Assembly: GCA_036495685.1 (NCBI GenBank)
Contig: DASXMJ010000109.1
Span: forward strand, 1-40,350
Reading direction: 5' to 3'
DNA length: 40,350 nucleotides
DNA from: Candidatus Binataceae bacterium
GTDB taxonomy: Bacteria > Desulfobacterota > Binatia > Binatales > Binataceae
Shown here one piece after another: positions 16,009 through 24,440 of this stretch. The position numbers and the translations under genes were made by a program. The notes below the pieces were generated by a model that was given only the letters and a program-made list of their open reading frames with translations, was not told the origin of the DNA and made no database searches. Numbering within the stretch: the first letter of the stretch is position 1; every line of letters starts with the position of its first letter.

Positions 16009-17102
16009 GTGATGGCATTTCGCACGCGCCGACACCATCTGCACCGACGCACCCCCAAGAAAACGATGCTCGAGGTGGTGGCCTCCATCTGCGGATTACA
16101 GGCGCAGCTAATGTCCTCGGTACAACTGGCGATGTGGGCGCGAATCGAGGGCCTCACGCTGGCCGACGTCCGCGATGCCTTGTGGAAGCATCGACGCCTG
16201 GTCAAAACCTGGGCTATGCGCGGCACGCTTCATGTTCTGCACGCCGATGACTATCTACGCTGGCAAAGGCCGCTTGGCGCTTATGCCCATCACACGAAGC
16301 CGGGATGGCTTCAGCGTTGCGGACTCACACCCGAGGAACTCGATGAGGCCGTGAGTGCAATCGGCCGCGCATTGGGACGCCGGCTTCTCACCCGTGAGCA
16401 GCTAGCCAACGAGGTCACGCGAGTCGTAGGAACCTCCGCGCTTGGGGACATCCTGCGACAGGGTTGGGGTTTTATGCTAAAGCCGGCGGCGTTTCATGGG
16501 AAGCTCTGCTTCGCGCCCAGCATCGGCGTAAACGTGCGCTTCGCGCGACCCGATGTGTGGCTGCGGCGGGCACCACGACCGGACTCGCACGAGGGATGGA
16601 TCGACCTGACCCGCCGGTTCTAGCGGCGTATGGTCCCGCCACCCGAGTCGATTATTCGCGCTGGAGTGGAGCGCCGCTCGCGCACGCGGACGCGATGTTA
16701 CGATCGTTGGGACCTGATGTCAGCGAAATCAGCCTTGCGGGAGCGCAGGCGTGGGTTCTGAGCGAAGACGTCAAGGAACTTGTGGCAGCGGAGCGATCCC
16801 AATCGGTGCGGCTTCTTCCGGCATTTGATCAGTACGTGATCGCCGCGTCCCCGCATGTGCAGAACCTCCTTTCCGCCGGACATCGCGAAGACATCTTTCG
16901 ACCGCAAGGCTGGATTTCCCCGGTGCTGCTGGTCGACGGGCGGATTGACGGGGTCTGGTCGTACCAAAGAAACGGGCCGCGGCTTGTGGTACGGATAGGG
17001 CCGTTCGTCAGACTGACACGCCGGGTACAGAGCGCAGTGGAGGTCGAGGCCGAGCGGCTCGCGAAATTTTTCGATGCCGAGCTCGAGCTAAAACAGGACT
17101 GA
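16009..17102 (+). pseudogene. Frameshifted winged-helix (AlkZ-like, HTH_42) gene
   Basis: Two plus-strand frames join into one protein of the winged-helix DNA-binding family that includes the glycosylase AlkZ. The first frame (16009-16623) has RTRRHHLHRRTP, the ICGLQAQLMSS segment and the LVKTWAMRGTLHVLHADD motif. It stops right after DLTRRF. The second frame resumes with LAAYGPATRVDYSRWSG, which normally follows directly, and continues through RLLPAFDQYVIAA to a stop at 17102. Restoring one base near 16618-16622 gives about 364 residues, the family's usual size. The first start codon is GTG 16009/ATG 16012, but SDWAR upstream (from about 15994) also fits the family, so the N-terminus is uncertain. 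Either a real disruption or an assembly/sequencing indel explains the break. Confidence 0.82.
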
Positions 17103-17229
17103 ACCTTCGCCGTCGGACGAACCGGGCGTTGCGGGTCCCGGCACATGCGGTGCGATCAAGCGGGCGCTCGCCCGCCCCCACCACGCTTATGGAGCGTCGG
17201 TTCATTGCCCGGCCGAAAACACTGGAGCT

Positions 17230-18279
17230 CTACTCCCCGGTGAGAGCTTTGAGTTGCTCCTTGAGATCCTTTCGAGCCTGTTCGGCCACATCCGGGTTTC
17301 CCTGGGCATGCACCCCTCTGCGTTCGCATCCGGTGACTTCCCGAGGGTCGACGAGGTCGAAGACGCTCTTCAGCCTTACGGTGCAGTCCGCGAAATTATG
17401 CGTCCAGGGACTGTATTGGGGATGCGTGCTGAGGGTCGTGCCCCCAGGATGGAGAGCAGTTCGATCGGCCAATGGATAATTGGTATCGGGCGGTATCGTG
17501 TCGAATCCGGCTTCGGCGTCGGGATAGATCGTCACCTGCAGGTCTGCGCCACCCGCTTTAAGGGATTTCGCCAAGTCCACACACCGACTTGCGGGCTCCA
17601 TGTCATCCTTTTCACCCGCGAAGATTCGTGCCGGTGCATAAAGTCTAGGCGGCGCTCCGGTAAATTCCAGGTTGCAATACGGAGAGAATGCGAAGAATGC
17701 TCGGAAGGACCGGCCATCCTTCGTGGCAAAGGCGTCCCGTGCTTCCACGGTGTCGGCGAGAACGGTCGCGGTGGCCACGCCATTTACGAAGCCGAGCAGG
17801 GCGACTCTCCTGTGGTCAATCCGTGAGTCGCGCGTGAGAAACTCCAATCCCGCGTAAGCATCGCCGACCATCTGTTTCGTGGTCAGTGAGTTGAGATCGT
17901 CACACACTCCGGGTGCCAGCCCACGTATCGCAAAGCTATCGATGGCGAGGATCGCATAGCCCCAAGCTGGCAGCGCGGACTGCTCCCAGGAGGGCGGAAT
18001 ACCCACCGGGCCTTCGCAGATGCGTGGCCGCAGATCCACCACGGCCGGAAAAGGACCGCTCCCGGGCGGAATGCACAACCCGACGGGCAGGTGGTCCGTG
18101 TGATCGGAGGTTTGAAGCTCAACCTCGGAGCATGCGTTCTCCGCCGCGTTTGCGGACATCACCGCAAGCGAAGTCGACAGGATCAATACGACGGACATTG
18201 GCAGTCTTCGCACGGCGCGGATGGCGGCCCGGAACTCGAAATGAGGTGACGGGGATGTATCACTTGAAACCCTAGACAT
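17230..18279 (-). CDS. Exported dienelactone-hydrolase-like protein lacking catalytic residues
   Basis: The 349-residue protein has a signal-like hydrophobic segment (MSVVLILSTSLAVMSANA, residues 28-45) and the alpha/beta-hydrolase plan of the dienelactone hydrolase family. The AIDSFAIRGL segment and the GEKDDMEPASRC acid motif (Asp225) are conserved. The nucleophile elbow, normally G-x-S/C-x-G, reads LLGFVNGVAT with Val165 in the nucleophile position. The catalytic histidine position in the usual YPGAyHxFD motif reads YPDAEAGFD (Ala257). The oxyanion strand normally containing HGC reads LRPRIC. It is therefore probably a pseudoenzyme with a binding or structural role. It lies ten bases after the CAP-domain gene. 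The signal could start at M28 (18198) instead of M1. Confidence 0.82.
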   Translation of the reverse strand: MSRVSSDTSPSPHFEFRAAIRAVRRLPMSVVLILSTSLAVMSANAAENACSEVELQTSDHTDHLPVGLCIPPGSGPFPAVVDLRPRICEGPVGIPPSWEQSALPAWGYAILAIDSFAIRGLAPGVCDDLNSLTTKQMVGDAYAGLEFLTRDSRIDHRRVALLGFVNGVATATVLADTVEARDAFATKDGRSFRAFFAFSPYCNLEFTGAPPRLYAPARIFAGEKDDMEPASRCVDLAKSLKAGGADLQVTIYPDAEAGFDTIPPDTNYPLADRTALHPGGTTLSTHPQYSPWTHNFADCTVRLKSVFDLVDPREVTGCERRGVHAQGNPDVAEQARKDLKEQLKALTGE

Positions 18280-18289
18280 GTTTTCCGCG

Positions 18290-19282
18290 CTATCGGACTG
18301 AAAACGACCATCGATACTCTTTGCGGTCGGTTGACACCGAGACCGAGTACGAGTTGCCGGCGCGCAGCGGCAGTCGTGGAATCAGGACAATGGCGCCGAA
18401 GGTCCTCAGAACCTGGCGTCCGATCAACGTCTGGCTGTCGTTCAGACCGACATAGGTGCCTGGGATGAAGATGCAGTGTTCCAGCGGTTTTTGGTTGGTG
18501 GTAATCGAATGACGCAATACGTTTTGGTCCTCGGCGGAAGGGCCGAGTTCGAGCGTTATCGGTAATCCGACCGGGAGCCCGAGACCCGGACAGCTGGTAA
18601 AAAGGTCAGGCCATCCGCCGCCTTCGAACGCGACCAGCCCGATATCCGACCCGGCGGGCGGGAACATTATCGGATACTTCGAAGAATTTTCCGCGGGCCG
18701 TTGGGCCTGCCGATAGTCTTCCGCATTACCCATCAGGGCTTCTTCGGGTGGCGGCGGGGTCCGCACTTGCAGAACGATGCTGGTGAAACCCTTTTCGCTG
18801 TAAACCCCGAGGCCGACCTTGTGAAGCTCGGGATCGAGTACCGGCAGACGCTGAAAAGGGTCGGTCATCCAGTCGTCGATGACCTGCCGGATCCGAGTCT
18901 CCGGGTCGGTCGGCTGCTCCGCTCCAGTGCGCAGGGCGATATCGCTGAGCGATGCGGCCGCTGCGCCGGACGGAGTTGACCACGCCGTAGCGCGATTTTC
19001 TGAGTAGATATCTACCTGCTCTGGCGGTTCGACCTCGAACCTTTTCACGAGATAGCGCGCGTGATTCGTATCGCCCGCGCTGATCGCCGGAACTTCTTCC
19101 ACCGATTCCAGTCCCGCCATCATTCGGTACTGGTTAATTTGAGTTAGCCATGCTCTCGAATTCACGTTGGCATCGGCGGTTGGCGCCGCCGATGTGCCAG
19201 CGACCAGGGTCAAAAAGATGGCGAGCGTACCGACGTACGTGGTTGCGAGGGACATGGCTGGGGTTGCGCGACATCTCGACAT
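18290..19282 (-). CDS. Exported CAP (SCP/PR1-like) domain protein
   Basis: The product, about 330 residues from the ATG at 19282, has a signal peptide (MSLATTYVGTLAIFLTLVAG then TSAA). It has a CAP domain beginning WLTQINQYRMMAGLESVEEV, typical of the helix carrying 'N..R...gl', followed by NHARYLVKR and later HKVGLGVYSEKG. The C-terminal half (about residues 180-330) is beta-rich with IMFPPAGSDIGLVAFEGGG and ends KEYRWSFSVR, and looks like a separate Ig-like or jelly-roll module. CAP proteins act outside the cell in adhesion, lipid binding or proteolysis; here the role is unknown. Start choice is uncertain: ATG 19255 and GTG 19333 are alternatives and no strong ribosome binding site is seen. 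It lies between the DUF1329 gene and the hydrolase-like gene. Confidence 0.8.
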   Translation of the reverse strand: MSRCRATPAMSLATTYVGTLAIFLTLVAGTSAAPTADANVNSRAWLTQINQYRMMAGLESVEEVPAISAGDTNHARYLVKRFEVEPPEQVDIYSENRATAWSTPSGAAAASLSDIALRTGAEQPTDPETRIRQVIDDWMTDPFQRLPVLDPELHKVGLGVYSEKGFTSIVLQVRTPPPPEEALMGNAEDYRQAQRPAENSSKYPIMFPPAGSDIGLVAFEGGGWPDLFTSCPGLGLPVGLPITLELGPSAEDQNVLRHSITTNQKPLEHCIFIPGTYVGLNDSQTLIGRQVLRTFGAIVLIPRLPLRAGNSYSVSVSTDRKEYRWSFSVR

Positions 19283-19346
19283 TGGCTTGCGGGTTCGGGT
19301 CTGACGCGACGCGTGTCGCGAGGGTCGGCACACCGGGCCCGAATTT

Positions 19347-20690
19347 CTAGTAACTGGTCACCACCGCCTTGTGTGGATCGAGAAACGCCTTGGTAACTAT
19401 TCCCATGTTCACGTACCAGCATTCCCGATCTTCACTCTGCTGTCCGGGCATGTAGATCACCGACGAGTAACCGTTCTGGAGGTTTTCGTCGACCAGCGCG
19501 ACCTGGAACATGCGCTTGAAAGGATAGATCGCCGTTTTGGCATCGGGAATCGGTCGATCGCGGTATGTGTTGAAAGTAGCGATTGTCTTCCACAGCTTGC
19601 CGTCCGGATCGTATTGGTCGGACCCGGTGATGAACCATCCTTCGGAATCGATATACAGTACACGTTTCGGAATAGTCACTCCGCTGCTGCCAATCTTCTG
19701 GTGCCAGCTGAGCGCTTTGGCATTCGCTTCGACTATATAGAGCTGGCGCATTTCCCAGGCCTCGGGACACACGGTGCGATGGTTGTCGAATTCGCACGCT
19801 TTGGCGGGAACATTTTCCGCGTGTACTGAGGCGAGCATCGGTTTGATGCCGAGGAGCTTGTAGTCGTAGGTTTCGATCTTTGCCGAGAAACCGAAATACG
19901 AGTCCGGGTCGAGGTTGTTGACATAGGTCGGATAGTCGCCTTCCACGTGCGGGGCGATGGCGTCGGAAAGTTCCTCGGCACGAACGCGGCGCGCGCGGCC
20001 GAGGTGGATGTACCAGACATTGTCGTCGACCGTCGGATCGATATTGCGCTGGCGGATAATGCCGGCGCCGTGGAGTTCTTGTGGCTCAAGAAATGGATAG
20101 GCGCCAAAGCGGTAACGGATGCCGGGACCGGTCGCTTCGGGATCGGTTGGCACGGGCGGCACCTCGGTGCGTCCGACGTTGTTGTAGAAGGCAAAGTGTT
20201 CGATGGTGAAGTGCTCGAGGATTCCACCGACGGTTTTGCCCGGCGTGTTGGTGGAAACTTCGACATCGCGAACGTCGGCATCGTCGGTGTATTGCGGGCG
20301 GAAGCTGAAATTCCACATCACCTTGGTCGCGACCTGAGGATCGTTGGGGTCGAGCAAAGGGAAGGGAAGACCGGCGACATAGTTGGACAATTCCCCGCGC
20401 TCATTAAGCTTGACCTGTGCGGAATATTTTTCGGTTGCGGCCTTGTAGGGTGGTGGCCATTCGAGGCGATCGGTCGAAACGATTTTCATCTGCATGCCCT
20501 GTTTGACCAGCGCGAAGTTGCCGGGGCTGACCAGATCGGCAACCACCGCGGCGTTGTCGGGCGAAATGAGGTCGCCGGGCTTGACGGACGCGCCACAAAG
20601 CGGAACCGCTACCAGCAGCGCCAGCGCTCCGACCAGACCACCAGCAAGACGCCTCGTAACGAAATCTAAATCGCGCGAGTGGGACTCCAT
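19347..20690 (-). CDS. DUF1329 domain protein (LolA-like fold), exported
   Basis: The 447-residue protein has an N-terminal signal region (RRLAGGLVGALALLVAVPLC) and then a DUF1329 domain: ALVKQGMQMKIVST, YVAGLPFPLLDPNDP, WYIHLGRARRVR, KIETYDYKLLG, and the C-terminal RVLYIDSEGWFITGSDQYD. The domain has a LolA/LolB-like beta fold and commonly accompanies RND/MmpL transporters and DUF1302 outer-membrane proteins, where it may carry lipids or hydrophobic substrates; no such partner is here. The start at ATG 20690 has GGAG ten bases upstream and gives a normal signal peptide. It is the first of three exported-protein genes in a row. A 'VPLCGA' segment near residue 33 is not a convincing lipobox. 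Confidence 0.88.
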   Translation of the reverse strand: MESHSRDLDFVTRRLAGGLVGALALLVAVPLCGASVKPGDLISPDNAAVVADLVSPGNFALVKQGMQMKIVSTDRLEWPPPYKAATEKYSAQVKLNERGELSNYVAGLPFPLLDPNDPQVATKVMWNFSFRPQYTDDADVRDVEVSTNTPGKTVGGILEHFTIEHFAFYNNVGRTEVPPVPTDPEATGPGIRYRFGAYPFLEPQELHGAGIIRQRNIDPTVDDNVWYIHLGRARRVRAEELSDAIAPHVEGDYPTYVNNLDPDSYFGFSAKIETYDYKLLGIKPMLASVHAENVPAKACEFDNHRTVCPEAWEMRQLYIVEANAKALSWHQKIGSSGVTIPKRVLYIDSEGWFITGSDQYDPDGKLWKTIATFNTYRDRPIPDAKTAIYPFKRMFQVALVDENLQNGYSSVIYMPGQQSEDRECWYVNMGIVTKAFLDPHKAVVTSY

Positions 20691-21027
20691 AACCGATTTC
20701 TCCAAGCTTGCTCCGAGGGGCGTTTGGGGGCGGCCCGGCGGCTGCCGGTTCCAGGGCTCACGAGGATTCATCGGGCGCCGTCGCGAGCCAGGCACGATTG
20801 CGTAAATCATGAAGTCTATTGTATGGCGACATTAGACAAAAACTTTCCTTATCGCAAGTGCACTCGGCTGCTTTTGCAGTGCGCAGCGGCGTAGCCCGAT
20901 TTGCACCCAACGGGGCTGGGAACAAAAGCGCGTCGCCGCCGGAGGCGGAACCTTCGCCGCCAGAGCCGTACCGTGGGTGGCGCCCGCGCGATCACTTTTT
21001 TTGCGAAAAATCGCAAGCAGAAGGGCA
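20691..21027. other. 337-bp gap without a supported gene
   Basis: It separates the DUF1329 gene from the end of the broken M20 peptidase gene. AT-rich sequence near 20800-20860 (for example CATACAATAG read on the minus strand) probably contains the promoter of the exported-protein cluster, but spacing to a matching -35 box is not convincing. A TTGCGA/TCGCAA inverted repeat at 21001-21016 next to a T-run has the run on the wrong side to terminate the leftward gene. Confidence 0.45.
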
Positions 21028-22433
21028 CTAGGGTTGCGCGCACAGGATGGCGGTCAGGTCGTAGGTCGCCTTGATGCCGCGGTTCAGGTTTTCCACCGAC
21101 AGGCGTTCATCAACCCCGTGGACCCGTTCGCGCTCGCGCACATCGAGGATTATCGGAACGAACCCGTACGCGGGGACACCCTTTTCGCGCAGGAAGCGCG
21201 AATCGGTGCCGCCGGTGCTCATCCACGGCACCACGAACGCCTTGGGAAAATCTTCGGCGACCACTTTCTGAATCGCGTCCACGCCTCGCCACTAGCCGGC
21301 GAGATGGGTCCGGAGTCGGGTTTCTGGATGAAATCGATGGTAATCCGCTTGTCTGCGAGCAGGGTTTTCGTCCGCGGCAGAAATTCGTCCGCATCGGTGC
21401 CAGGCAGCAGACGGCAGTCGAGCCCGGCCTCGGCGGTCGACGGGATCACGTTGACCTTGAGACTGCCAGACAACATGGTCGGGGCGATGGTGTCGCGCAA
21501 CAGAGCCTGCAGGTAGTCGGGTTTGAGAGGACCACGCATTGCGATGCTGAGCATGGACTGCGAATCCAGGTGGCTGAGTTCGACCTTGACTGGAAAGGGT
21601 TCGTGGGTTGCGATCGTCGCCAGCGCCTGTGCCATGATCGGAGTCAGGCGCGGGTCCGGTTGCGTCGCCAGCAGTCGCGCGAGCGCGTCGATCAGGATGA
21701 GGGTAGGGTTGTCCGCGGTCGGAACCGAACCGTGACCGGAGCGGCCATGGGCAATCAGGTGGAGCCAGGACACGCGCTTTTCTGCCACCGTCACCTGGAA
21801 AATGTTTGCCCGACCTCCGAACGGGTCCGGAGTTGCCACCCCGCCCTCGTTGACCGCGAACGCAGGATCGAACGCGTCCCAATGATTCGCCGCCATCCAC
21901 TCGGCGCCGTTCGCACCGCCCGCCTCTTCGTCCGGATTCACCATCATCACGACCCCCCGCCGCAGCGGTACATGATTGCGATGCAGGGTGAGCATCGTCA
22001 TCAACGCCATGATGCCGTGCGCCTTGTTATCGATCGCGCCGCGGCCCCACACGTAGCCATCTGTGAGGTCGCCCGAGAAGGGTTGGTGCGACCAATCCTT
22101 GGCGACCACCGGGACTACATCGACGTGAGACAGGAGCAGGAAAGGTTTCTTATCGGGAGCGCCCGGGAGGCGCGCCACGAGGCTGACCGCGCCGGGCTTG
22201 CTCTCGAAGGTCGCGTTCTCGATCCCTTCCTTGTCGAGGATACTTTTGAGGTAAGCGATTGCTTGCGCGGTGTTGTCGGGCGGATTGCTGGTGTCGAAAC
22301 GGAGGTAACTCTGGAAGTAGGGGAGTGCCTCCTGGTTGATAGCGTTAAAGTCAGGAGAAGCGGCCCGGGCGGGTGGTCCCCAGGCCATCAGGAGAATACT
22401 AAATCCTAGAGCAAGGAAGATTCGTCGCTTCAT
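21028..22433 (-). pseudogene. Frameshifted exported M20-family metallopeptidase
   Basis: The main frame starts at ATG 22433 with a signal peptide (RRIFLALGFSILLMAW, then PARAA) and reads through M20 motifs: LLLSHVDVVPVV with a metal-binding His/Asp, GRGAIDNKAHG, MMVNPDEEAGG with the catalytic Glu pair, and SGHGSVPTADNP in the lid domain. Near 21283 the frame breaks after SPASGEA. A second frame (21282 to 21028) continues exactly with DAIQKVVAEDFPKAFV, STGGTDSRFLREKGVPAYG and the last metal-ligand region RERVHGVDER. Adding one base restores about 468 residues, normal for carboxypeptidase/PM20D1-like members. As written, the product loses the C-terminal His ligand and would be inactive. Genuine decay and an assembly indel are equally possible. 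Confidence 0.85.
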
Positions 22434-22567
22434 CCCGACCACCGCGGAATCTTTAAACAGGTCCTGGTTTCCCCCGCCCGGCGCGGGGCGCGTCATTGCC
22501 TGTGTGGCTCGGCAGTCCTCGTCGCGCGGGGAGCGAATTATCGGGTCGGCGCGCGGCGTGCGGTTAT

Positions 22568-23401
22568 TCATTTCTGGCAGGTTGGACAGTAGAAGCTCGC
22601 GCGTTGGCCTATCATCACGCTTTTGATCGGGGTTGAGCATCGGTAGCACTTTTCCCCTGCGCGCCCATAGACCTGCAGGCGATCCGCGAAAGCTCCCGGG
22701 CGGCCTTCCGAGTCGCGATAGTTGCGAAACGTCGTGCCGCGCCGATCAATCGCGTCGCGCAGGATTATCGGTATGAACTGGGCGATGCGCTCGATCTCCT
22801 CGCGTTTCAGACGGCCAGCGCGACGCGTCGGACGTACGCCCGCGCGATATAGCACCTCGGAGGCGTAGATGTTGCCGACCCCGGCTACGATGCGCTGAGC
22901 CATGATCAGGTTTTTGATTGCGACCTTGCGACCCCGGGCCTGGGCGGCGAGATAGTCGGCGTTGAACGCCTCCGAGAGCGGTTCCGGGCCGAGCCCTTTC
23001 ATTTCGTGCAGAGCGGGAAGCGCGGCGCGTGCGACCAGGCGCACCATTCCGAAGCGACGCGGGTCGTTGAAGACCAGCCGGGTGCCATTGTCGAGTCTGA
23101 ACTCGACATGATCGTGGCGACGGTTGAACTCCGAGGAATCGAAATCGCTGTCGCGGCAGGTGAGGCTCCCGCTCATCCCGAGGTGAACTAGGACGACGTC
23201 CTCGCCGTCGAGCTCCAAAATCAGGTACTTGGCACGCCGCCCGATCGTTTCGATCCGCCGCCCCCGGATACGCGGGCCGAAGTTGGCGGTGACTTTGCGG
23301 CGCAGCGGCAGACGGCCGATTCGGGTGCCCACAATCGTCCTGCCGACCACGCTGCGTCCAAGGATTTGTCTGAGTGATTCGACCTCCGGGAGTTCAGGCA
23401 T
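22568..23401 (-). CDS. mutM: Formamidopyrimidine-DNA glycosylase (Fpg/MutM)
   Basis: The 277-residue protein begins MPELPEVESLRQIL; after Met removal Pro1 is the catalytic nucleophile and Glu2 assists. It has RRAKYLILELDG with the conserved lysine, VHLGMSGSL, NDPRRFG and VGNIYASEVLYRAGVRPTRR. It ends with the four-cysteine zinc finger CYRCSTP...CPTCQK. The enzyme removes 8-oxoguanine and ring-opened purines and cuts the resulting abasic site. The start at ATG 23401 overlaps the rsmA stop by eight bases, so the two are coupled. The broken M20 gene lies downstream on the same strand after 134 bp. Confidence 0.96.
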   Translation of the reverse strand: MPELPEVESLRQILGRSVVGRTIVGTRIGRLPLRRKVTANFGPRIRGRRIETIGRRAKYLILELDGEDVVLVHLGMSGSLTCRDSDFDSSEFNRRHDHVEFRLDNGTRLVFNDPRRFGMVRLVARAALPALHEMKGLGPEPLSEAFNADYLAAQARGRKVAIKNLIMAQRIVAGVGNIYASEVLYRAGVRPTRRAGRLKREEIERIAQFIPIILRDAIDRRGTTFRNYRDSEGRPGAFADRLQVYGRAGEKCYRCSTPIKSVMIGQRASFYCPTCQK

Positions 23402-24287
23402 TGGACCCCGCAAGGAGCGGCCGCAGGTGACGCGCGAGGCGGACGAAGTCGGGACTCGGGAGCGTCTCGGCACGGGCGCCCGGATCGATCGCGGCGGCGC
23501 GCAGTGTTGCATCGACCGGGCCCGCGTTCAAGCGCAGCGCGTGCGCAATCGAATTGCGCAAGGTCTTGCGCGGCGCGGAAAATGCGGCGCGAATGGTTTC
23601 GAGCACGGCGGACTCCTCTTCGCTATTAAAGATCGGGCGCGGCTGCGGCTCAAAGATCAGGACTTCGGCGTCGATCCGGGGCCGCGGATGAAAATTGCCG
23701 GCGGATACGCGGAAGTGGGATTCCACTTTGAAATAAAGCGCGGTGAAAACGGTGAGCGCACCGTATGACGGCTCCCCGGCGCGGGCGCGAATCCGCTCGG
23801 CGACCTCGCGCTGGAACATCAACACCATACGCGAGATTCCCGCGCGGTAGGCACACAGTCGGGAGAGAATTGCCGCGGCGGCGTTGAAGGGCAGGTTGCC
23901 AATTACTTTGGTCGGTACGCGATCGCAGAGCGCGGCGAAATCGGCCTTCAAGAAATCGGCGTTCACTATGCGTACGCGGCGATCACCGACAAAGCGTTGT
24001 TCGAGTTGCGTGGCGAGCAAAGGTTCGAGCTCGACCAGCGTAAGCTTCGAGAGCGGGTGCGCCGCGATGCGTTCGCTCAGGATTCCGAGCCCCGGACCGA
24101 TTTCGAGCACGCGGTCCTCGGGGGCGAGGTGTGCGGCCGCGACGATGCGATTTGCTATCGCCACCTGGACGAGAAAATTCTGACCACGCGATTTGCGGGG
24201 GCGGACTCCAATCGCGCTCAGCGCGGTGCCTGCGCGCAGGGCGCGGTGCTCGGCCGTGCGCAGCGGGCGGAGGTTTCGTGGTGACAT
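23394..24287 (-). CDS. rsmA: 16S rRNA dimethyladenosine methyltransferase
   Basis: The 297-residue enzyme dimethylates two adjacent adenosines in the 3' helix of 16S rRNA during small-subunit maturation. It carries RPRKSRGQNFLV (N-terminal family motif), the SAM-binding VLEIGPGLGILSERI, TLVELEPLLA, VNADFLKAD, and the catalytic VIGNLPFNAAAAIL (the N-L-P-[FY] motif). The C-terminal helical domain is present. ATG 24287 is preferred over the longer frame because the first family motif then falls at the usual distance; the N-terminus still has about 35 extra Arg-rich residues. It overlaps mutM by eight bases and follows tsaD after 153 bp containing a hairpin. Confidence 0.95.
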   Translation of the reverse strand: MSPRNLRPLRTAEHRALRAGTALSAIGVRPRKSRGQNFLVQVAIANRIVAAAHLAPEDRVLEIGPGLGILSERIAAHPLSKLTLVELEPLLATQLEQRFVGDRRVRIVNADFLKADFAALCDRVPTKVIGNLPFNAAAAILSRLCAYRAGISRMVLMFQREVAERIRARAGEPSYGALTVFTALYFKVESHFRVSAGNFHPRPRIDAEVLIFEPQPRPIFNSEEESAVLETIRAAFSAPRKTLRNSIAHALRLNAGPVDATLRAAAIDPGARAETLPSPDFVRLARHLRPLLAGSNA

Positions 24288-24378
24288 GGTTGGCTTCACC
24301 GTAGCGTCAAAGGTCTTCGCTGAAAAGTAAGGGGGCGTCAGTGGAATCGTGAGGGTCGCAGGCGCAAGAAAGCCAATC

Positions 24379-24401
24379 GGGCGGACCAGATCGGTCCGCC
24401 C
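24379..24401 (-). terminator. Hairpin between tsaD and rsmA, possible terminator or attenuator
   Basis: GGGCGGACC and GGTCCGCCC form a perfect nine-pair GC-rich stem with a five-base loop. On the minus strand it is followed by GATTGGCTTTCTTGC, which has only a broken U-run, so termination may be partial. It sits in the 153-bp space after the tsaD stop and before rsmA. Confidence 0.45.
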
Positions 24402-24440
24402 ATCCACGGGTGGGAGTCTGCGTCGCGACCTCCCCCCGAG

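Noticed and set aside
16618..16623. Programmed -1 frameshift in the AlkZ-like gene
   Set aside because: There is no slippery heptamer or following pseudoknot at the junction, and the family is not known to use recoding; deletion or assembly error is simpler.
17160..17175. GCGGGCG/CGCCCGC palindrome between two converging genes
   Set aside because: The stem is short, and GC palindromes like this are common by chance in this composition; no U-tract on either strand.
21001..21016. TTGCGA/TCGCAA hairpin next to a T-run as the M20 gene terminator
   Set aside because: For the leftward transcript the run after the stem is A, not U, so it cannot be an intrinsic terminator in that direction.
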